Positions 24,452 through 33,717 of a stretch of DNA of 49,296 nt are shown one piece after another. The notes beneath the pieces are model-generated. The model was given only the letters and a program-made list of their open reading frames with translations. It was not told the origin of the DNA and made no database searches. The DNA comes from Ectothiorhodospiraceae bacterium (GTDB lineage: Bacteria > Pseudomonadota > Gammaproteobacteria > Nitrococcales > Halorhodospiraceae). Within the stretch, counting starts at the first letter, position 1. The number at the start of each line of letters is the position of its first letter. The position numbers and the translations under genes are program-made. The DNA lies in assembly GCA_003552625.1 (NCBI GenBank), contig PUNM01000093.1:1-49296 (forward strand), given 5' to 3'.

Positions 24452-25138
24452 ATGATCGAGCTCTATAGCTGGCCGACACCGAATGGGCAGAAGGTGCACA
24501 TCGCGTTGGAGGAGATGGGCCTGAAGTATGAGGCTCATCCCGTGGATATCACGCGCGGGGAGCAATTCTCCCCGGAGTTTCTGAAGATTAGCCCCAACAA
24601 CCGTATTCCGGCCATTGTGGATCGCCAGGGTCCGGGGAATGGGCCGTTTTCTCTGTTCGAGTCCGGGGCCATCCTGCTCTACCTCGCCGAGAAGAGCGGA
24701 CAGTTTCTGCCCGCCGACGCTGTGGGGCGGATGCGCGCTGTGGAGTGGCTGATGTTCCAGATGGGCGGGGTGGGCCCGATGTTCGGGCAGTGCGGCCACT
24801 TCCGCAATTATGCGCCGGAACAGGTCCATTACGGTATTGACCGGTATACGCGGGAGACTGAGCGCTTGCTGACGGTGCTGGACCAGCGCCTGAGCGAGTC
24901 AGCTTACCTTGCCGGCGGGGAGTATACGATCGCTGACATGGCAACGTACCCCTGGGTCCTGATTATCGATCGTCTCGGTCAGGATCCTGCGGCCTTTCCC
25001 AATGTTCTGCGCTGGCGCGACGAACTGGGGCAGCGGGCGGGCGTACAGCGAGGCATGGAAGTGCTGCGCGAGCATACCGTCAAGCCCGAGGAACTTGACG
25101 AGAAGGCGCGGCAGAACCTCTTTGGCCGGTCACGTTGA
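24452..25138 (+). CDS. Glutathione S-transferase, nu class (YfcG/YghU-like)
   Basis: A 228-residue transferase. The thioredoxin-like N-domain carries WPTPNGQKVHIALEEMGL, the T-x-N-G motif of nu-class enzymes, then ISPNNRIPAIVD with the cis-proline and FESGAILLYLAEKSG with the glutathione-binding Glu-Ser. The helical C-domain has the N-cap motif YTIADMATYPW. YfcG/YghU have disulfide-bond oxidoreductase activity with two glutathiones; that is the likely role. GGAGGAG precedes ATG 24452. It is divergent from ispG and converges on the TetR gene. Confidence 0.9.
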   Translation: MIELYSWPTPNGQKVHIALEEMGLKYEAHPVDITRGEQFSPEFLKISPNNRIPAIVDRQGPGNGPFSLFESGAILLYLAEKSGQFLPADAVGRMRAVEWLMFQMGGVGPMFGQCGHFRNYAPEQVHYGIDRYTRETERLLTVLDQRLSESAYLAGGEYTIADMATYPWVLIIDRLGQDPAAFPNVLRWRDELGQRAGVQRGMEVLREHTVKPEELDEKARQNLFGRSR

Positions 25139-25167
25139 GTCCACCTTCGGCGCCGTCCTCGTGGGGG

Positions 25168-25797
25168 TTACCCCTGCGGAGGCGGCTCCGGGCAGAGACC
25201 CCGGTGGATCAGGTTCGTGGCAGTCTCGAGCGCTTGCTCGATGGGCGGTGAGTCATCCCAGATGCGATGGCGTTGCCCCATGAAAAAGGCAATGCCGATC
25301 AGCGCCAGAGCTTGGGTGTATGGGTCGCCGGTGCGAACCTCACCTTGTGCCTGGGCGGCGCGCAGGCGCTCAGCGTAACCGCCTGCCAGGGTCTGAAAGT
25401 ACCAGCGGTGCGCCTCCGGATCGACGAATTGCGACTCCATCACGATCCGGAAAAGATCTTCGTGATCACGGCAGAAGCGGAGAAAGGCCTCAAGCCCTAT
25501 GCGCTCGGCTTCGGCGCGGTTTGACGCGCCCTCAATGGCTTCGCTGAGGTGGCGGCGCATGGTGCGGTTCATATGCTCGACCAGCGCGCGGAAGATCTCC
25601 TCCTTGGAGCGGTAGTAGAGATAGAACGTCCCCTGCGCCACGCCGGCCCGTTGCGTGATACTGCTGATCGAGGCGTTATGGAAGCCTTTCTCCCCGAACT
25701 CGCCCTCGGCAGCACTGAGCAGCTTGCGCCGCGTCCGCTCACCGCGCTCCGTCGCCGGGCCCGAGCCCGAGGTTAACCCCGGTTTCGTCGTCTCCAT
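25168..25797 (-). CDS. TetR/AcrR-family regulator
   Basis: A 209-residue repressor-type protein. The N-terminal helix-turn-helix is typical (RGERTRRKLLSAAEGEFGEKGF, then ITQRAGVAQGTFYLYYRSKEEIF). The rest is the helical ligand/dimer domain with FFMGQRHRIWDD, which fits TetR C-domain group members. Its ligand and targets are not shown. It is divergent from mazG and converges on the glutathione transferase, so either may be a target, but no clear palindromic operator is seen in the gap. Confidence 0.88.
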   Translation of the reverse strand: METTKPGLTSGSGPATERGERTRRKLLSAAEGEFGEKGFHNASISSITQRAGVAQGTFYLYYRSKEEIFRALVEHMNRTMRRHLSEAIEGASNRAEAERIGLEAFLRFCRDHEDLFRIVMESQFVDPEAHRWYFQTLAGGYAERLRAAQAQGEVRTGDPYTQALALIGIAFFMGQRHRIWDDSPPIEQALETATNLIHRGLCPEPPPQG

Positions 25798-25896
25798 GGC
25801 CTGCCTGCACTCGGACGGGTAACGCTGCTAAGCTAAGCCGCCCCGGAAACCGTGTCAATTCTGGGTCCATCGACCCCGCCAGCAGGAGAGCCCGAC

Positions 25897-26712
25897 TTGG
25901 ATGCCGTAGCGCGTCTCCTTGAGATTATGGCCCGTCTGCGCGACCCGGAGGCGGGTTGCCCGTGGGATATCGAGCAGGACTTCCACACGATCGCGCCGCA
26001 TACGGTCGAAGAGGCCTACGAAGTTGCAGATGCCATCGAGCGCGGGGATGCAGAGGGTCTCCGCGATGAGCTCGGTGACCTTCTGCTTCAGGTCATCTTT
26101 CACGCGCAAATGGCTGATGAAAAGGACCTCTTTAACTTTAAAGAAGTTGCGGAGCAGCTTGAGGCAAAGCTTGTGCGCCGCCACCCGCACGTCTTTGGGA
26201 CCGTCGCGGTGGACGATTCCTCCGGAGTGACGCACCATTGGGAGGCGATCAAGGAACAGGAGCGCGCCGCCAAAGGGCAGGCAGATAGCGCCTTGGACGG
26301 GGTGGCTCGCTCGCTGCCTGCGCTGGTGCGCGCCAATAAGCTCCAGCGGCGCGCGGCAAGGGTGGGTTTCGACTGGCCCGATCACCGTGGCGCCGTCGAG
26401 AAGATTCGTGAAGAGCTTGCCGAGGTTGAGGACGAGATCCCGGCCGGTGCCCCCGACCGGCTTGAAGCCGAGATCGGCGACCTGCTCTTTGCAGTCGTGA
26501 ATCTCGCCCGCCACCTGCAGGTTGATCCGGAAACGGCGCTGCGGCGGGCAGGGAAGCGCTTTGAGCACCGCTTTCGGGCGGTGGAGACGGAGCTTCGTGC
26601 CCAGGGACGTGAAATGCACGGTGAGCCGATCGAGGAGCTCGAGGCAGCTTGGGTCCGGGCAAAGGAGGGGCGCCGCAACGATGATGGACCGGGGGAGTCG
26701 GGACCGGGGTAG
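25897..26712 (+). CDS. mazG: Nucleoside triphosphate pyrophosphohydrolase
   Basis: About 271 residues, two tandem MazG domains. The first has CPWDIEQDFHTIAPHTVEEAYEV (read as CPWD...EE..E) and the metal motif ELGDLLLQVIFHAQM; the second has KIREELAEVEDEI and EIGDLLFAVVNLARH. MazG hydrolyses (d)NTPs and lowers ppGpp-linked stress effects. The TTG at 25897, with AGGAG eight bases upstream, gives an N-terminus (MDAVARLLEIMARLRD) equal to that of the E. coli enzyme; GTG 25852 is an in-frame alternative with a weak ribosome site. It overlaps the GGDEF gene by 32 bases. Confidence 0.9.
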   Translation: MDAVARLLEIMARLRDPEAGCPWDIEQDFHTIAPHTVEEAYEVADAIERGDAEGLRDELGDLLLQVIFHAQMADEKDLFNFKEVAEQLEAKLVRRHPHVFGTVAVDDSSGVTHHWEAIKEQERAAKGQADSALDGVARSLPALVRANKLQRRAARVGFDWPDHRGAVEKIREELAEVEDEIPAGAPDRLEAEIGDLLFAVVNLARHLQVDPETALRRAGKRFEHRFRAVETELRAQGREMHGEPIEELEAAWVRAKEGRRNDDGPGESGPG

Positions 26713-28540
26713 GGCGCAAGGAGGCTGGGTCCGGACCGATCGCCTGCTCGCGCTGGGCGTCGGGGTGGTTCTTGCGACGTTGGGATCCCTGGTGGGGCTT
26801 TCCGTGGAGCGGCTCGTCGAGTCGCGTACGGAGGAGGAGCTGCGCTCGCAGATCACCGAGCAGGCCTCCGCGCTGCGTGCCCGTCTTGAAGGGGAGCTGA
26901 AGGGGACCGTAGCCCTGGTCAACGGTCTGACGGCAGTCGTCGGTGCGGAGCCGAGCCTCGAGCTGGATCGGCTGGTCCCTATCGCCCGCCGCGTTGCCGA
27001 TCCAGAGCTTCACGTCCGCAATGTGACCGTCGCTCCCGATAACGTCATTCAGTTTGTCTATCCGCTTGCCGGCAATCACCAGGCGCTGGGACTCGACATC
27101 GAGGCGGATCCGGAGCAGGGACCAAGCGTTCGACGCATGATGGAGTCGCGCCAGACTGTGATTGCTGGGCCGTTTGAGCTGGCTCAGGGGGGCAAGGCCG
27201 TCGTCGTTCGCAGTCCGATCTTCGATCGCCAGGGCGAGTATTGGGGGGCTACAAGCGTCCCTATCAGTCTGGGCAGCCTGTATCGCTCCGTTGGGTTGCT
27301 CGATCTGGACGAGGAGAGCCAGCTTGCGGTCGCCCTTCGTGGTCGGGACGGGCTTGGTGAAGCCGGGGGAGTCTTCTTCGGCTCTGAAGAGGTTTTCGAG
27401 CAGGACCCGGTCACTATGGAGATTCACTTCGACGGGTCCACGTGGCAGCTGGGGATGATGCCGGCGAGGGGGTGGGCGGAACACACCGCGATCGCTGGTC
27501 CCTGGTACGCGCTCTGGGGCATCGGCGTGGCATTCCTCGCGGTTCTGGGTGCCCTTTTGGCGGGTCAGGCGTCGCGTCTGCGTGAACTCAAGTTACGGCT
27601 TCAGGCGATTGTCGAGACCATCCCGGATCAGGGGCTGGTCATCGACGACCGCGGCCAGGTGCGGGAGGTCTTTGGTGGCCGGGAGTTCACCCGCTACTAC
27701 CCGCTGAGCCCCGGGAAGGGCCGCACCCTCCGTGAGGTGTTCAGTGCATCGGCGGCGGAGCGCTTCGTCGGCACCGTGCAGGAGGCACTGCAGGCGGGGC
27801 GACTGGTGACCCTGGAATACGCACTGGAGCCAGGCGACATTCACTTGCCGCTCGGGGATGAGGCACCGGCAGGGCAGCAGTGGTACGAGGCGCGGGTCTT
27901 CCCCCTGCCACGGAGTCTTGAGCCGCGGCCTTCCGTCCTCTGGCTTGCCAGCAATATCACCGAGCGTAAGCGAGCCCGGGAGGAGGCGGAAGAAAACCAG
28001 GCGTTGATGCGCCATCTGGCATTGCACGATCACCTGACGGGGCTGGCCAATAGGGCCCTGCTGCTGGACCGGTTGACCCAGGCGTTGGCAGAGGCGCAGC
28101 GACACAATACTCGGCTGGCGCTGCTCTTTATCGATCTGAATCGTTTCAAGCCGATCAACGACCAGTATGGCCACGAAGTTGGCGATACTGTGCTCAAGCA
28201 GATCGCCAAGCGGCTAACGGGTGTCGTCCGTGAGTCGGATACGGTCTCCCGCTACGGCGGCGACGAGTTCGTCATTCTCCTCGAGGCGGTCGACGGCTAT
28301 CGCGCGGCGGAGCGGGTGGCGGAGAAGCTGATTGCCGTCATGGAGGAACCCTTCGAACTCGAGGCAGGGCGTTTTGAGGTGCGCATCAGCTGCGGCATCG
28401 CGCTCTATCCGGATCACGGCATGACCCCGGATGCATTGCAGCGCGTGGCCGATGACGCCATGTACGTGGCCAAGCGGGATCGGTCAGTCAGCGCTTACGC
28501 GTTTGGCCCAGGGGCGACCCCTGAAAAGCAACCCGATTAG
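26681..28540 (+). CDS. CHASE-PAS-GGDEF diguanylate cyclase
   Basis: A 619-residue membrane signalling protein. The first membrane segment is near residues 22-40 (LLALGVGVVLATLGSLVGLSV). A periplasmic CHASE domain follows (NVTVAPDNVIQFVYPLAG, LGLDIEADP, then VIAGPFELAQGGKAVVVRSPIF), then the second segment (YALWGIGVAFLAVLGALLAG), a PAS-like domain and a GGDEF domain with an intact GGDEF at 526-530. RESD at 517-520, five residues before it, is the inhibitory c-di-GMP I-site. It should make c-di-GMP with feedback control. The start lies within mazG, with AAGGAGG upstream. No EAL domain is present. Its stop overlaps the opposing gene's stop. Confidence 0.88.
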   Translation: MMDRGSRDRGRAQGGWVRTDRLLALGVGVVLATLGSLVGLSVERLVESRTEEELRSQITEQASALRARLEGELKGTVALVNGLTAVVGAEPSLELDRLVPIARRVADPELHVRNVTVAPDNVIQFVYPLAGNHQALGLDIEADPEQGPSVRRMMESRQTVIAGPFELAQGGKAVVVRSPIFDRQGEYWGATSVPISLGSLYRSVGLLDLDEESQLAVALRGRDGLGEAGGVFFGSEEVFEQDPVTMEIHFDGSTWQLGMMPARGWAEHTAIAGPWYALWGIGVAFLAVLGALLAGQASRLRELKLRLQAIVETIPDQGLVIDDRGQVREVFGGREFTRYYPLSPGKGRTLREVFSASAAERFVGTVQEALQAGRLVTLEYALEPGDIHLPLGDEAPAGQQWYEARVFPLPRSLEPRPSVLWLASNITERKRAREEAEENQALMRHLALHDHLTGLANRALLLDRLTQALAEAQRHNTRLALLFIDLNRFKPINDQYGHEVGDTVLKQIAKRLTGVVRESDTVSRYGGDEFVILLEAVDGYRAAERVAEKLIAVMEEPFELEAGRFEVRISCGIALYPDHGMTPDALQRVADDAMYVAKRDRSVSAYAFGPGATPEKQPD

Positions 28541-28908
28541 CGCAGGAGAAGCAGCGCTGCGGCTCGACGGTCCTCGCTCATCAGAAGGTTAAAAGTTCGG
28601 CAGGCAGCTGCGGTGGTCATGGCCTCGAAGCCGATGCCGCTGGCGATCAGTGCGCGCATGAGCGTCCGCTCGGGGAAGCGCTGGGTGGCTCCGGTGCCGA
28701 GCAGAAGCAACTCCGGTTGCCAGTCGATTGCCGGTTGCAGGTCATCCCGGGTCAGTTGCTCGAAGCTTTCCGCCGCAGGGGCGGTGCTCAGCCCATCCGG
28801 CATGAGCATGACACTCGTCTCGTAGGTGGTGTCGTTAACCTGGATCCAGCCAGGCTCATAGGCGCGGATCCGGTAGGTAGCGGTGCCGTGATCCTGTGCA
28901 AGCTTCAT
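28537..28908 (-). CDS. Mth938-like (DUF498) domain protein
   Basis: A 123-residue protein with the Mth938/DUF498 pattern: IQVNDTTYETSVMLMPDG, PELLLLGTGATQRFP and GIGFEAMTTAAACRTFNLLMSEDR. Such proteins are small alpha/beta folds widespread in proteobacteria; the function is not established (human AAMDC is a relative). AAGGGG lies upstream of the ATG. It is divergent from alaC, sharing about 100 bases of control region, and its stop overlaps that of the GGDEF gene. Confidence 0.8.
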   Translation of the reverse strand: MKLAQDHGTATYRIRAYEPGWIQVNDTTYETSVMLMPDGLSTAPAAESFEQLTRDDLQPAIDWQPELLLLGTGATQRFPERTLMRALIASGIGFEAMTTAAACRTFNLLMSEDRRAAALLLLR

Positions 28909-28923
28909 CGCTGTACCCCTTAT

Positions 28924-28952
28924 TTGACAGTTCGCTGCGGGGTGAGTACGTT
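28924..28952 (+). promoter_or_regulatory. Candidate promoter for alaC
   Basis: A consensus -35 TTGACA (28924-28929), 17-base spacer and weak -10 TACGTT (28947-28952) lie 60 bases before the alaC start. Only three of six -10 positions match, so the call rests on the perfect -35 and the location. Confidence 0.4.
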
Positions 28953-29011
28953 CGCAGCCCTATTGCCTGGTCCCTGACTCCTGTTCAACCAAGGATTTCT
29001 GAGGTTCGCCC

Positions 29012-30214
29012 GTGGACTCCGACCTTCCGAAAGCCGACTTTCCACGGATCAAGCGGCTGCCTCCTTACGTATTCAACATCGTCAATGAGTTGAAGGCAGC
29101 GGCCCGTCAGCGCGGCGAAGATATCGTCGACTTCGGGATGGGAAATCCCGACCAGCCTACGCCTCAGCATATCGTTGACAAGCTCTGCGAGGCAGCTCAG
29201 CGCCCGGATACCCATCGTTACTCCATGTCGCGAGGGATCCCGCGGCTCCGGCGTGCGATCACGCGTTGGTACGAGGAGCGCTACGACGTCCACCTCGACC
29301 CGGAGAGCGAGGCGATCGTCACCATCGGCTCGAAAGAGGGGCTCGCCCACCTCGCTTTGGCAACGCTCGGCCCCGGGGATGCGGTGTTGGTGCCGAATCC
29401 AGCCTATCCTATCCACCCGTACGGCGTCGTGATCGCTGGGGCGGACATCCGACACGTGCCGATGATTCCGGGCGGGGACTTCTTCACGGAGCTTGAGAAG
29501 GCGATCCGGGATACGTACCCGAAGCCGAAGATGCTGATCCTGAACTTCCCATCCAACCCCACGGCGCAGTGCGTGGAGCTCGACTTCTTCGAGAAGGTTG
29601 TCGAGATCGCGCGCAAGGAGGGGATCTGGGTCGTACAGGATCTTGCCTATGCGGAAATCGTCTTTGACGGATACCAGGCTCCGTCAATCCTGCAGGTCCC
29701 GGGCGCGAAGGACGTTGCCGTTGAGTGCTATTCCCTCTCGAAGACGTACAATATGCCGGGATGGCGGATCGGCTTCGTCTGCGGCAACCCGGATCTGATC
29801 GCGGCGCTGGCGAGGATGAAGTCGTACCTGGACTACGGGATGTTCACGCCGATCCAGGTGGCGGGCATCCTGGCGCTTGAGGGACCCCAGGATTGCGTCG
29901 AGGAGATCCGCGAGATGTACCGGGTGCGGCGCGATGTGCTCTGTGACGGGCTTGAGGCCGCGGGCTGGCCGATTGAGCGGCCCAAGGCGACCATGTTCGT
30001 CTGGGCACGGATACCGGAACGCTACCGTGACATGGGGTCGCTGGAGTTCTCCAAGAAACTGCTCGCCGATGCCAAGGTGGCCGTATCCCCGGGCATCGGT
30101 TTTGGGAGCTACGGAGACGAGTACGTGCGCTTCTCGCTGATCGAGAATGAGCACCGCACACGGCAGGCTATTCGCGGCATCAAGCAGATGTTCCGCCGCG
30201 ACGAGACCGAGTGA
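29012..30214 (+). CDS. alaC: Alanine-synthesising aminotransferase, AlaC-like
   Basis: A 400-residue class I PLP aminotransferase. Features: [14 protein letters not shown] at the substrate entry, [13 protein letters not shown], the Asp of [16 protein letters not shown] lysine in [15 protein letters not shown], and [10 protein letters not shown] with the carboxylate-binding Arg. The pattern is that of AlaC (YfdZ), which makes alanine from pyruvate and glutamate. The start is GTG, preceded by GAGG. In many gammaproteobacteria alaC sits directly before hom and thrC as here, coupling alanine with aspartate-family synthesis. Confidence 0.9.
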   Translation: MDSDLPKADFPRIKRLPPYVFNIVNELKAAARQRGEDIVDFGMGNPDQPTPQHIVDKLCEAAQRPDTHRYSMSRGIPRLRRAITRWYEERYDVHLDPESEAIVTIGSKEGLAHLALATLGPGDAVLVPNPAYPIHPYGVVIAGADIRHVPMIPGGDFFTELEKAIRDTYPKPKMLILNFPSNPTAQCVELDFFEKVVEIARKEGIWVVQDLAYAEIVFDGYQAPSILQVPGAKDVAVECYSLSKTYNMPGWRIGFVCGNPDLIAALARMKSYLDYGMFTPIQVAGILALEGPQDCVEEIREMYRVRRDVLCDGLEAAGWPIERPKATMFVWARIPERYRDMGSLEFSKKLLADAKVAVSPGIGFGSYGDEYVRFSLIENEHRTRQAIRGIKQMFRRDETE

Positions 30215-30216
30215 GC

Positions 30217-30250
30217 GTCGGGTTCGCGCAGAGCGCGGCCGACATTCGTT
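30217..30250 (+). terminator. Stem-loop with T-rich tail between alaC and hom
   Basis: A two-part stem GTCGG-gtt-CGCGC-aga-GCGCG-g-CCGAC (30217-30243) is followed by ATTCGTTTT. It sits three bases after the alaC stop and about 20 bases before the hom start. Its form suits an intrinsic terminator or partial attenuator that lowers hom-thrC expression relative to alaC. Confidence 0.45.
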
Positions 30251-30270
30251 TTGTGATTCGGAGGTGAGGA

Positions 30271-31581
30271 TTGAAACCGGTGAATGTGGGGATGCTGGGC
30301 ATCGGCACGGTCGGCGCCGGGGTGGTCAACATCCTGGAGCGCAATGCCGATGTCATCAGTCGGCGCGCGGGTCGTGAAATCCGCGTAAGCCATGCGTCGG
30401 CGCGGCATCCGGAACGTCCGCGCAGTTGCCGACTGGAGGGTATTCGGCTGACCACCGATCCGTTCGAGGTGGTCGATGATCCGGAGGTGGAGATCGTTGC
30501 CGAGCTCATCGGCGGTTACGAACCGGCCCGCGAGTTGGTGCTGCGTGCTCTGGATAATGGCAAGCACGTTGTGACCGCCAACAAGGCGCTGATCGCCCTG
30601 CACGGTAATGAGATCTTCGCGCGGGCGCGCGAGAATGGTGTGACGGTGGCGTTCGAGGCGGCGGTCGCGGGCGGCATTCCGATTATCAAGGCCGTTCGCG
30701 AGGCCTTGACCGGTAACCGGGTAGAGTGGCTTGCCGGAATCATCAACGGCACGGCGAACTACATTCTGACCGAGATGTTCTACGAGGGGCGGGAATTCGG
30801 TGAGGTGCTCGCCGAAGCGCAACGCCTCGGCTATGCGGAAGCCGATCCGAGTTTCGATGTCGAGGGCACCGATGCGGCGCATAAGCTGACCATCCTTGCC
30901 TCGATCGCCTTCGGGATCCCGCTGCAGTACGACAAGCTCTACGTGGAGGGAATCGACCACATCACGCGCGAGGACGTGGCGTGGGCTGAAGAACTCGGTT
31001 TCCGGATCAAGCACCTCGGTATCGCGATTCACGAGGAGGGCGGTTACGCGCTGCGCGTTCATCCAACCCTCCTGCCGCGTCGGCACATGCTGGCCAATGT
31101 CGACGGCGTCATGAATGCGGTGATGGTCAAGGGGGACGCGGTTGGCCCAACACTGTATTACGGCGCCGGCGCCGGCGCCGAGCCGACGGCATCGGCCGTC
31201 GTTGCAGACATGATCGATGTGGTCCGGGAGTTCAACCTCGAGCCCGAGAACCGGGTCCCTTATCTGGCATTCCATACCGAGTCGCTCTCCCAGGAGCCGG
31301 TGCTCCCGATGCGGGATGCGGAGACCGCTTACTATCTCCGTCTGTCGGCCCGCGACGAGCCCGGAGTGCTTGCTGACGTGACCCGCGTGTTGGGCGATTT
31401 CGGAATCTCGATCGAGGCGATCATACAGAAGCAGCCGGAGGCGGGCGCGGATCACGTGCCGATCATTCTGCTAACGCACCGCACCTACGAGCGGCAGATG
31501 GATGCTGCCATCGAAAGGCTCGAGCACCTCGAGCAGGTCGAGGGACGCGTCGTCCGCATCCGCGTCGAGAACCTGGAGTAA
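30271..31581 (+). CDS. hom: Homoserine dehydrogenase
   Basis: A 436-residue enzyme reducing aspartate semialdehyde to homoserine. N-terminal NAD(P) fold [13 protein letters not shown]; active-site region [21 protein letters not shown] and [12 protein letters not shown] with [19 protein letters not shown], which holds the catalytic lysine; C-terminal ACT domain ([17 protein letters not shown]) for feedback by threonine. It lacks an aspartokinase domain, so it is the monofunctional form. The start is TTG, supported by GGAGGTGAGGA directly upstream and by [12 protein letters not shown]. thrC begins five bases after its stop. Confidence 0.95.
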   Translation: MKPVNVGMLGIGTVGAGVVNILERNADVISRRAGREIRVSHASARHPERPRSCRLEGIRLTTDPFEVVDDPEVEIVAELIGGYEPARELVLRALDNGKHVVTANKALIALHGNEIFARARENGVTVAFEAAVAGGIPIIKAVREALTGNRVEWLAGIINGTANYILTEMFYEGREFGEVLAEAQRLGYAEADPSFDVEGTDAAHKLTILASIAFGIPLQYDKLYVEGIDHITREDVAWAEELGFRIKHLGIAIHEEGGYALRVHPTLLPRRHMLANVDGVMNAVMVKGDAVGPTLYYGAGAGAEPTASAVVADMIDVVREFNLEPENRVPYLAFHTESLSQEPVLPMRDAETAYYLRLSARDEPGVLADVTRVLGDFGISIEAIIQKQPEAGADHVPIILLTHRTYERQMDAAIERLEHLEQVEGRVVRIRVENLE

Positions 31582-31585
31582 GGCC

Positions 31586-32725
31586 ATGCCATTTCGACCC
31601 CGTTACACCGGCCTCATTGCCAAGTACATGGACCGGCTCCCGGTCAGCGACGACACGCGGATCCTGGGGCTCGGGGAAGGCAACACGCCGCTGATCCAGC
31701 TGACCCGGCTGCCCAAGGAGATTGGTTGCGATGTCGATCTCTATGCCAAGTTTGAGGGGCTGAATCCCACCGGCTCGTTCAAGGATCGCGGCATGACCAT
31801 GGCCGTCACCAAGGCGGTGCAGGACGGCGCCAAGGCGATTATCTGCGCCTCGACGGGCAACACTTCGGCGTCGGCCGCTGCCTATGCCGCACGTGCGGGC
31901 ATCGCCTGTTTCGTCCTGATCCCCGACGGCAAGATCGCCATGGGTAAACTGGCCCAGGCGGTAATGCACGGGGCTCAAATCCTCCAGATCCGCGGCAATT
32001 TCGATGCCGGCATGCGGCTGGTCAAGGAATTGGCCGAGCATGCGCCACTGACCATCGTCAACTCGATTAACCCGTACCGGCTCCAAGGCCAGAAGACGGC
32101 GGCCTTCGAGATCATCGAGGAACTCGAGCGTGCTCCGGACTTTCATTGTCTGCCGGTGGGTAACGCGGGCAATATCACTGCGCACTGGATCGGTTACTCC
32201 GAGTGCGCCGGGCGCAGTGGGGACCAGAGGCTGACAGCCGCCTGCACCTTCTGTGAGGGCCAATGCCGTTACGCCTCGGCTTTGGTCGAGCGCCGGCCGC
32301 GCATGGTCGGTTATCAGGCCAGCGGCAGCGCACCCTTCCTGCGAGGCGGTCCGGTCGCTGAGCCGGAGACGGTGGCTACAGCGATCCGCATAGGGGATCC
32401 GCAGTCTTACGATCGGGCGCTGGCGGTGCGTGAGGAGTCCGAGGGCTGGTTCGATGAGCTCACCGACGAAGAGATCCTGCGTGCGCAGCGCCGTCTGGCT
32501 GATCACGAGGGGGTCTTCTGTGAACCCGCTTCGGCAACTTCGGTTGCCGGGGCGATGCGTGATATCCGCAGCGGGCGGATCCCGGAGGGCAGTACCGTGG
32601 TGTGCACGCTTACCGGGCACGGCCTTAAGGATCCGGACGTTGCGAGTGCCCAGGCCGGGGATGCCATCCAGACGGTGGATGCCGACTACGACTCGGTCCG
32701 GCGGGCGATCCTCGAGCGGCTTTGA
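31586..32725 (+). CDS. thrC: Threonine synthase with a four-cysteine insertion
   Basis: A 379-residue PLP enzyme converting O-phosphohomoserine to threonine. [20 protein letters not shown] with PLP Lys66, [19 protein letters not shown] and LPVGNAGNI are the standard motifs of the short type. Between [13 protein letters not shown] and [14 protein letters not shown], where the usual enzyme has a short loop, there are some 20 extra residues holding Cys207, Cys220, Cys223 and Cys227 (C-x12-C-x2-C-x3-C), compatible with a metal site. The ribosome site is GGAG inside the end of hom. It overlaps the next gene by four bases. Confidence 0.93.
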   Translation: MPFRPRYTGLIAKYMDRLPVSDDTRILGLGEGNTPLIQLTRLPKEIGCDVDLYAKFEGLNPTGSFKDRGMTMAVTKAVQDGAKAIICASTGNTSASAAAYAARAGIACFVLIPDGKIAMGKLAQAVMHGAQILQIRGNFDAGMRLVKELAEHAPLTIVNSINPYRLQGQKTAAFEIIEELERAPDFHCLPVGNAGNITAHWIGYSECAGRSGDQRLTAACTFCEGQCRYASALVERRPRMVGYQASGSAPFLRGGPVAEPETVATAIRIGDPQSYDRALAVREESEGWFDELTDEEILRAQRRLADHEGVFCEPASATSVAGAMRDIRSGRIPEGSTVVCTLTGHGLKDPDVASAQAGDAIQTVDADYDSVRRAILERL

Positions 32726-33717
32726 GCGAGAACCGGCTGCGCCTTCAGGTACCTGGGCTTCTCGGTCCCTTGCCGGGCGAGCTACCCGGGGGAATCCTTG
32801 GTGACCTGCCCGGGCTCGAGACGTGGCTGGCCCGAGGGGACCGCCAGATGTTGGATCCTGTCGCCGTGCCGCCGGCGGCGGGACCGCTGGCTTACATCGC
32901 GGACGGTGGTGCGCCGGGTGAGCTGCACTGGTCCCGAGCGCTGCCCCTCCATCTGCGCGCGGAGGCTGCCGGGGTGCGACTCGTTCCGGTGGAGATCGCT
33001 GAGACGGAAGCGGCGCATTTGGAAACGGATCTCGGGGATCTCCTCGCCGGGCACGGCATCCGCCTGGAGCGCACCGCGACCGGACGCTGGTATCTGGCGA
33101 GTGAGCACCCGCTCCCGGATAGGCCGCCTCCGGAGGCCCTTGCTGGCCGGTTTGTCGAGGCTGCAATCCCCCGTCGTGCCGGTGCGCTGAATTGGGCGGC
33201 CGTGCTAAGCGAAATCGAACTGACCCTCTATGAGCATCCGGTCAACCGTGACCGGGAATACCGTGGCGAGCCTCCAGTCAACGCGCTTTGGACCTGGGGG
33301 TGTGGGCGGCAGCCCGAGCCGCCAGAGCCTTTCGCTTGGGGGCGCGTACTCAGCGATGACCCCGCCTGGCAGGGGTGGGCACGGCTGGCCGGCGCAGAGG
33401 CTGGCGAACTGGAGAATGCCACGCCTCTGAGGCCCTCCTGCTGCACTTTGGTCGCCGTTCACTGGGCTGAGGCCGCCTTAGCCGTGGATGACGGACCGGG
33501 TTGGATCGATGCGGTCTCGGCGATTGAACGCGCTTTCGTCGCACCAGCCATTATTGGGTTGCGCGACGGCGTCGAAGGGCAGCGCTGGGATCGCCTGGAA
33601 CTCTGTACGGCACAGCCCGACCACAAGGGACGGGTGCTCTCGCGCAAGGCCCTGTGGCGTTTCTGGCGCAGGCGGCGACCCTTCCATAACTACGTGGCGA
33701 GTGGTGAGCGTGGCTGA
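32722..33717 (+). CDS. Phosphoglycerate-mutase-like protein, thr-recJ operon
   Basis: A 331-residue soluble protein of a poorly known family that other proteobacteria carry upstream of recJ and that is labelled phosphoglycerate-mutase-like or regulatory. The best match to that family is [24 protein letters not shown] (seen as N..R...G..P.N.LW.WG.GR). Canonical metal-binding residues of cofactor-independent mutases are not obvious, so catalysis is doubtful. The start is TTG, overlapping the thrC stop (TTGA). It overlaps recJ by eight bases, so translation is coupled on both sides. Confidence 0.6.
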   Translation: MSENRLRLQVPGLLGPLPGELPGGILGDLPGLETWLARGDRQMLDPVAVPPAAGPLAYIADGGAPGELHWSRALPLHLRAEAAGVRLVPVEIAETEAAHLETDLGDLLAGHGIRLERTATGRWYLASEHPLPDRPPPEALAGRFVEAAIPRRAGALNWAAVLSEIELTLYEHPVNRDREYRGEPPVNALWTWGCGRQPEPPEPFAWGRVLSDDPAWQGWARLAGAEAGELENATPLRPSCCTLVAVHWAEAALAVDDGPGWIDAVSAIERAFVAPAIIGLRDGVEGQRWDRLELCTAQPDHKGRVLSRKALWRFWRRRRPFHNYVASGERG

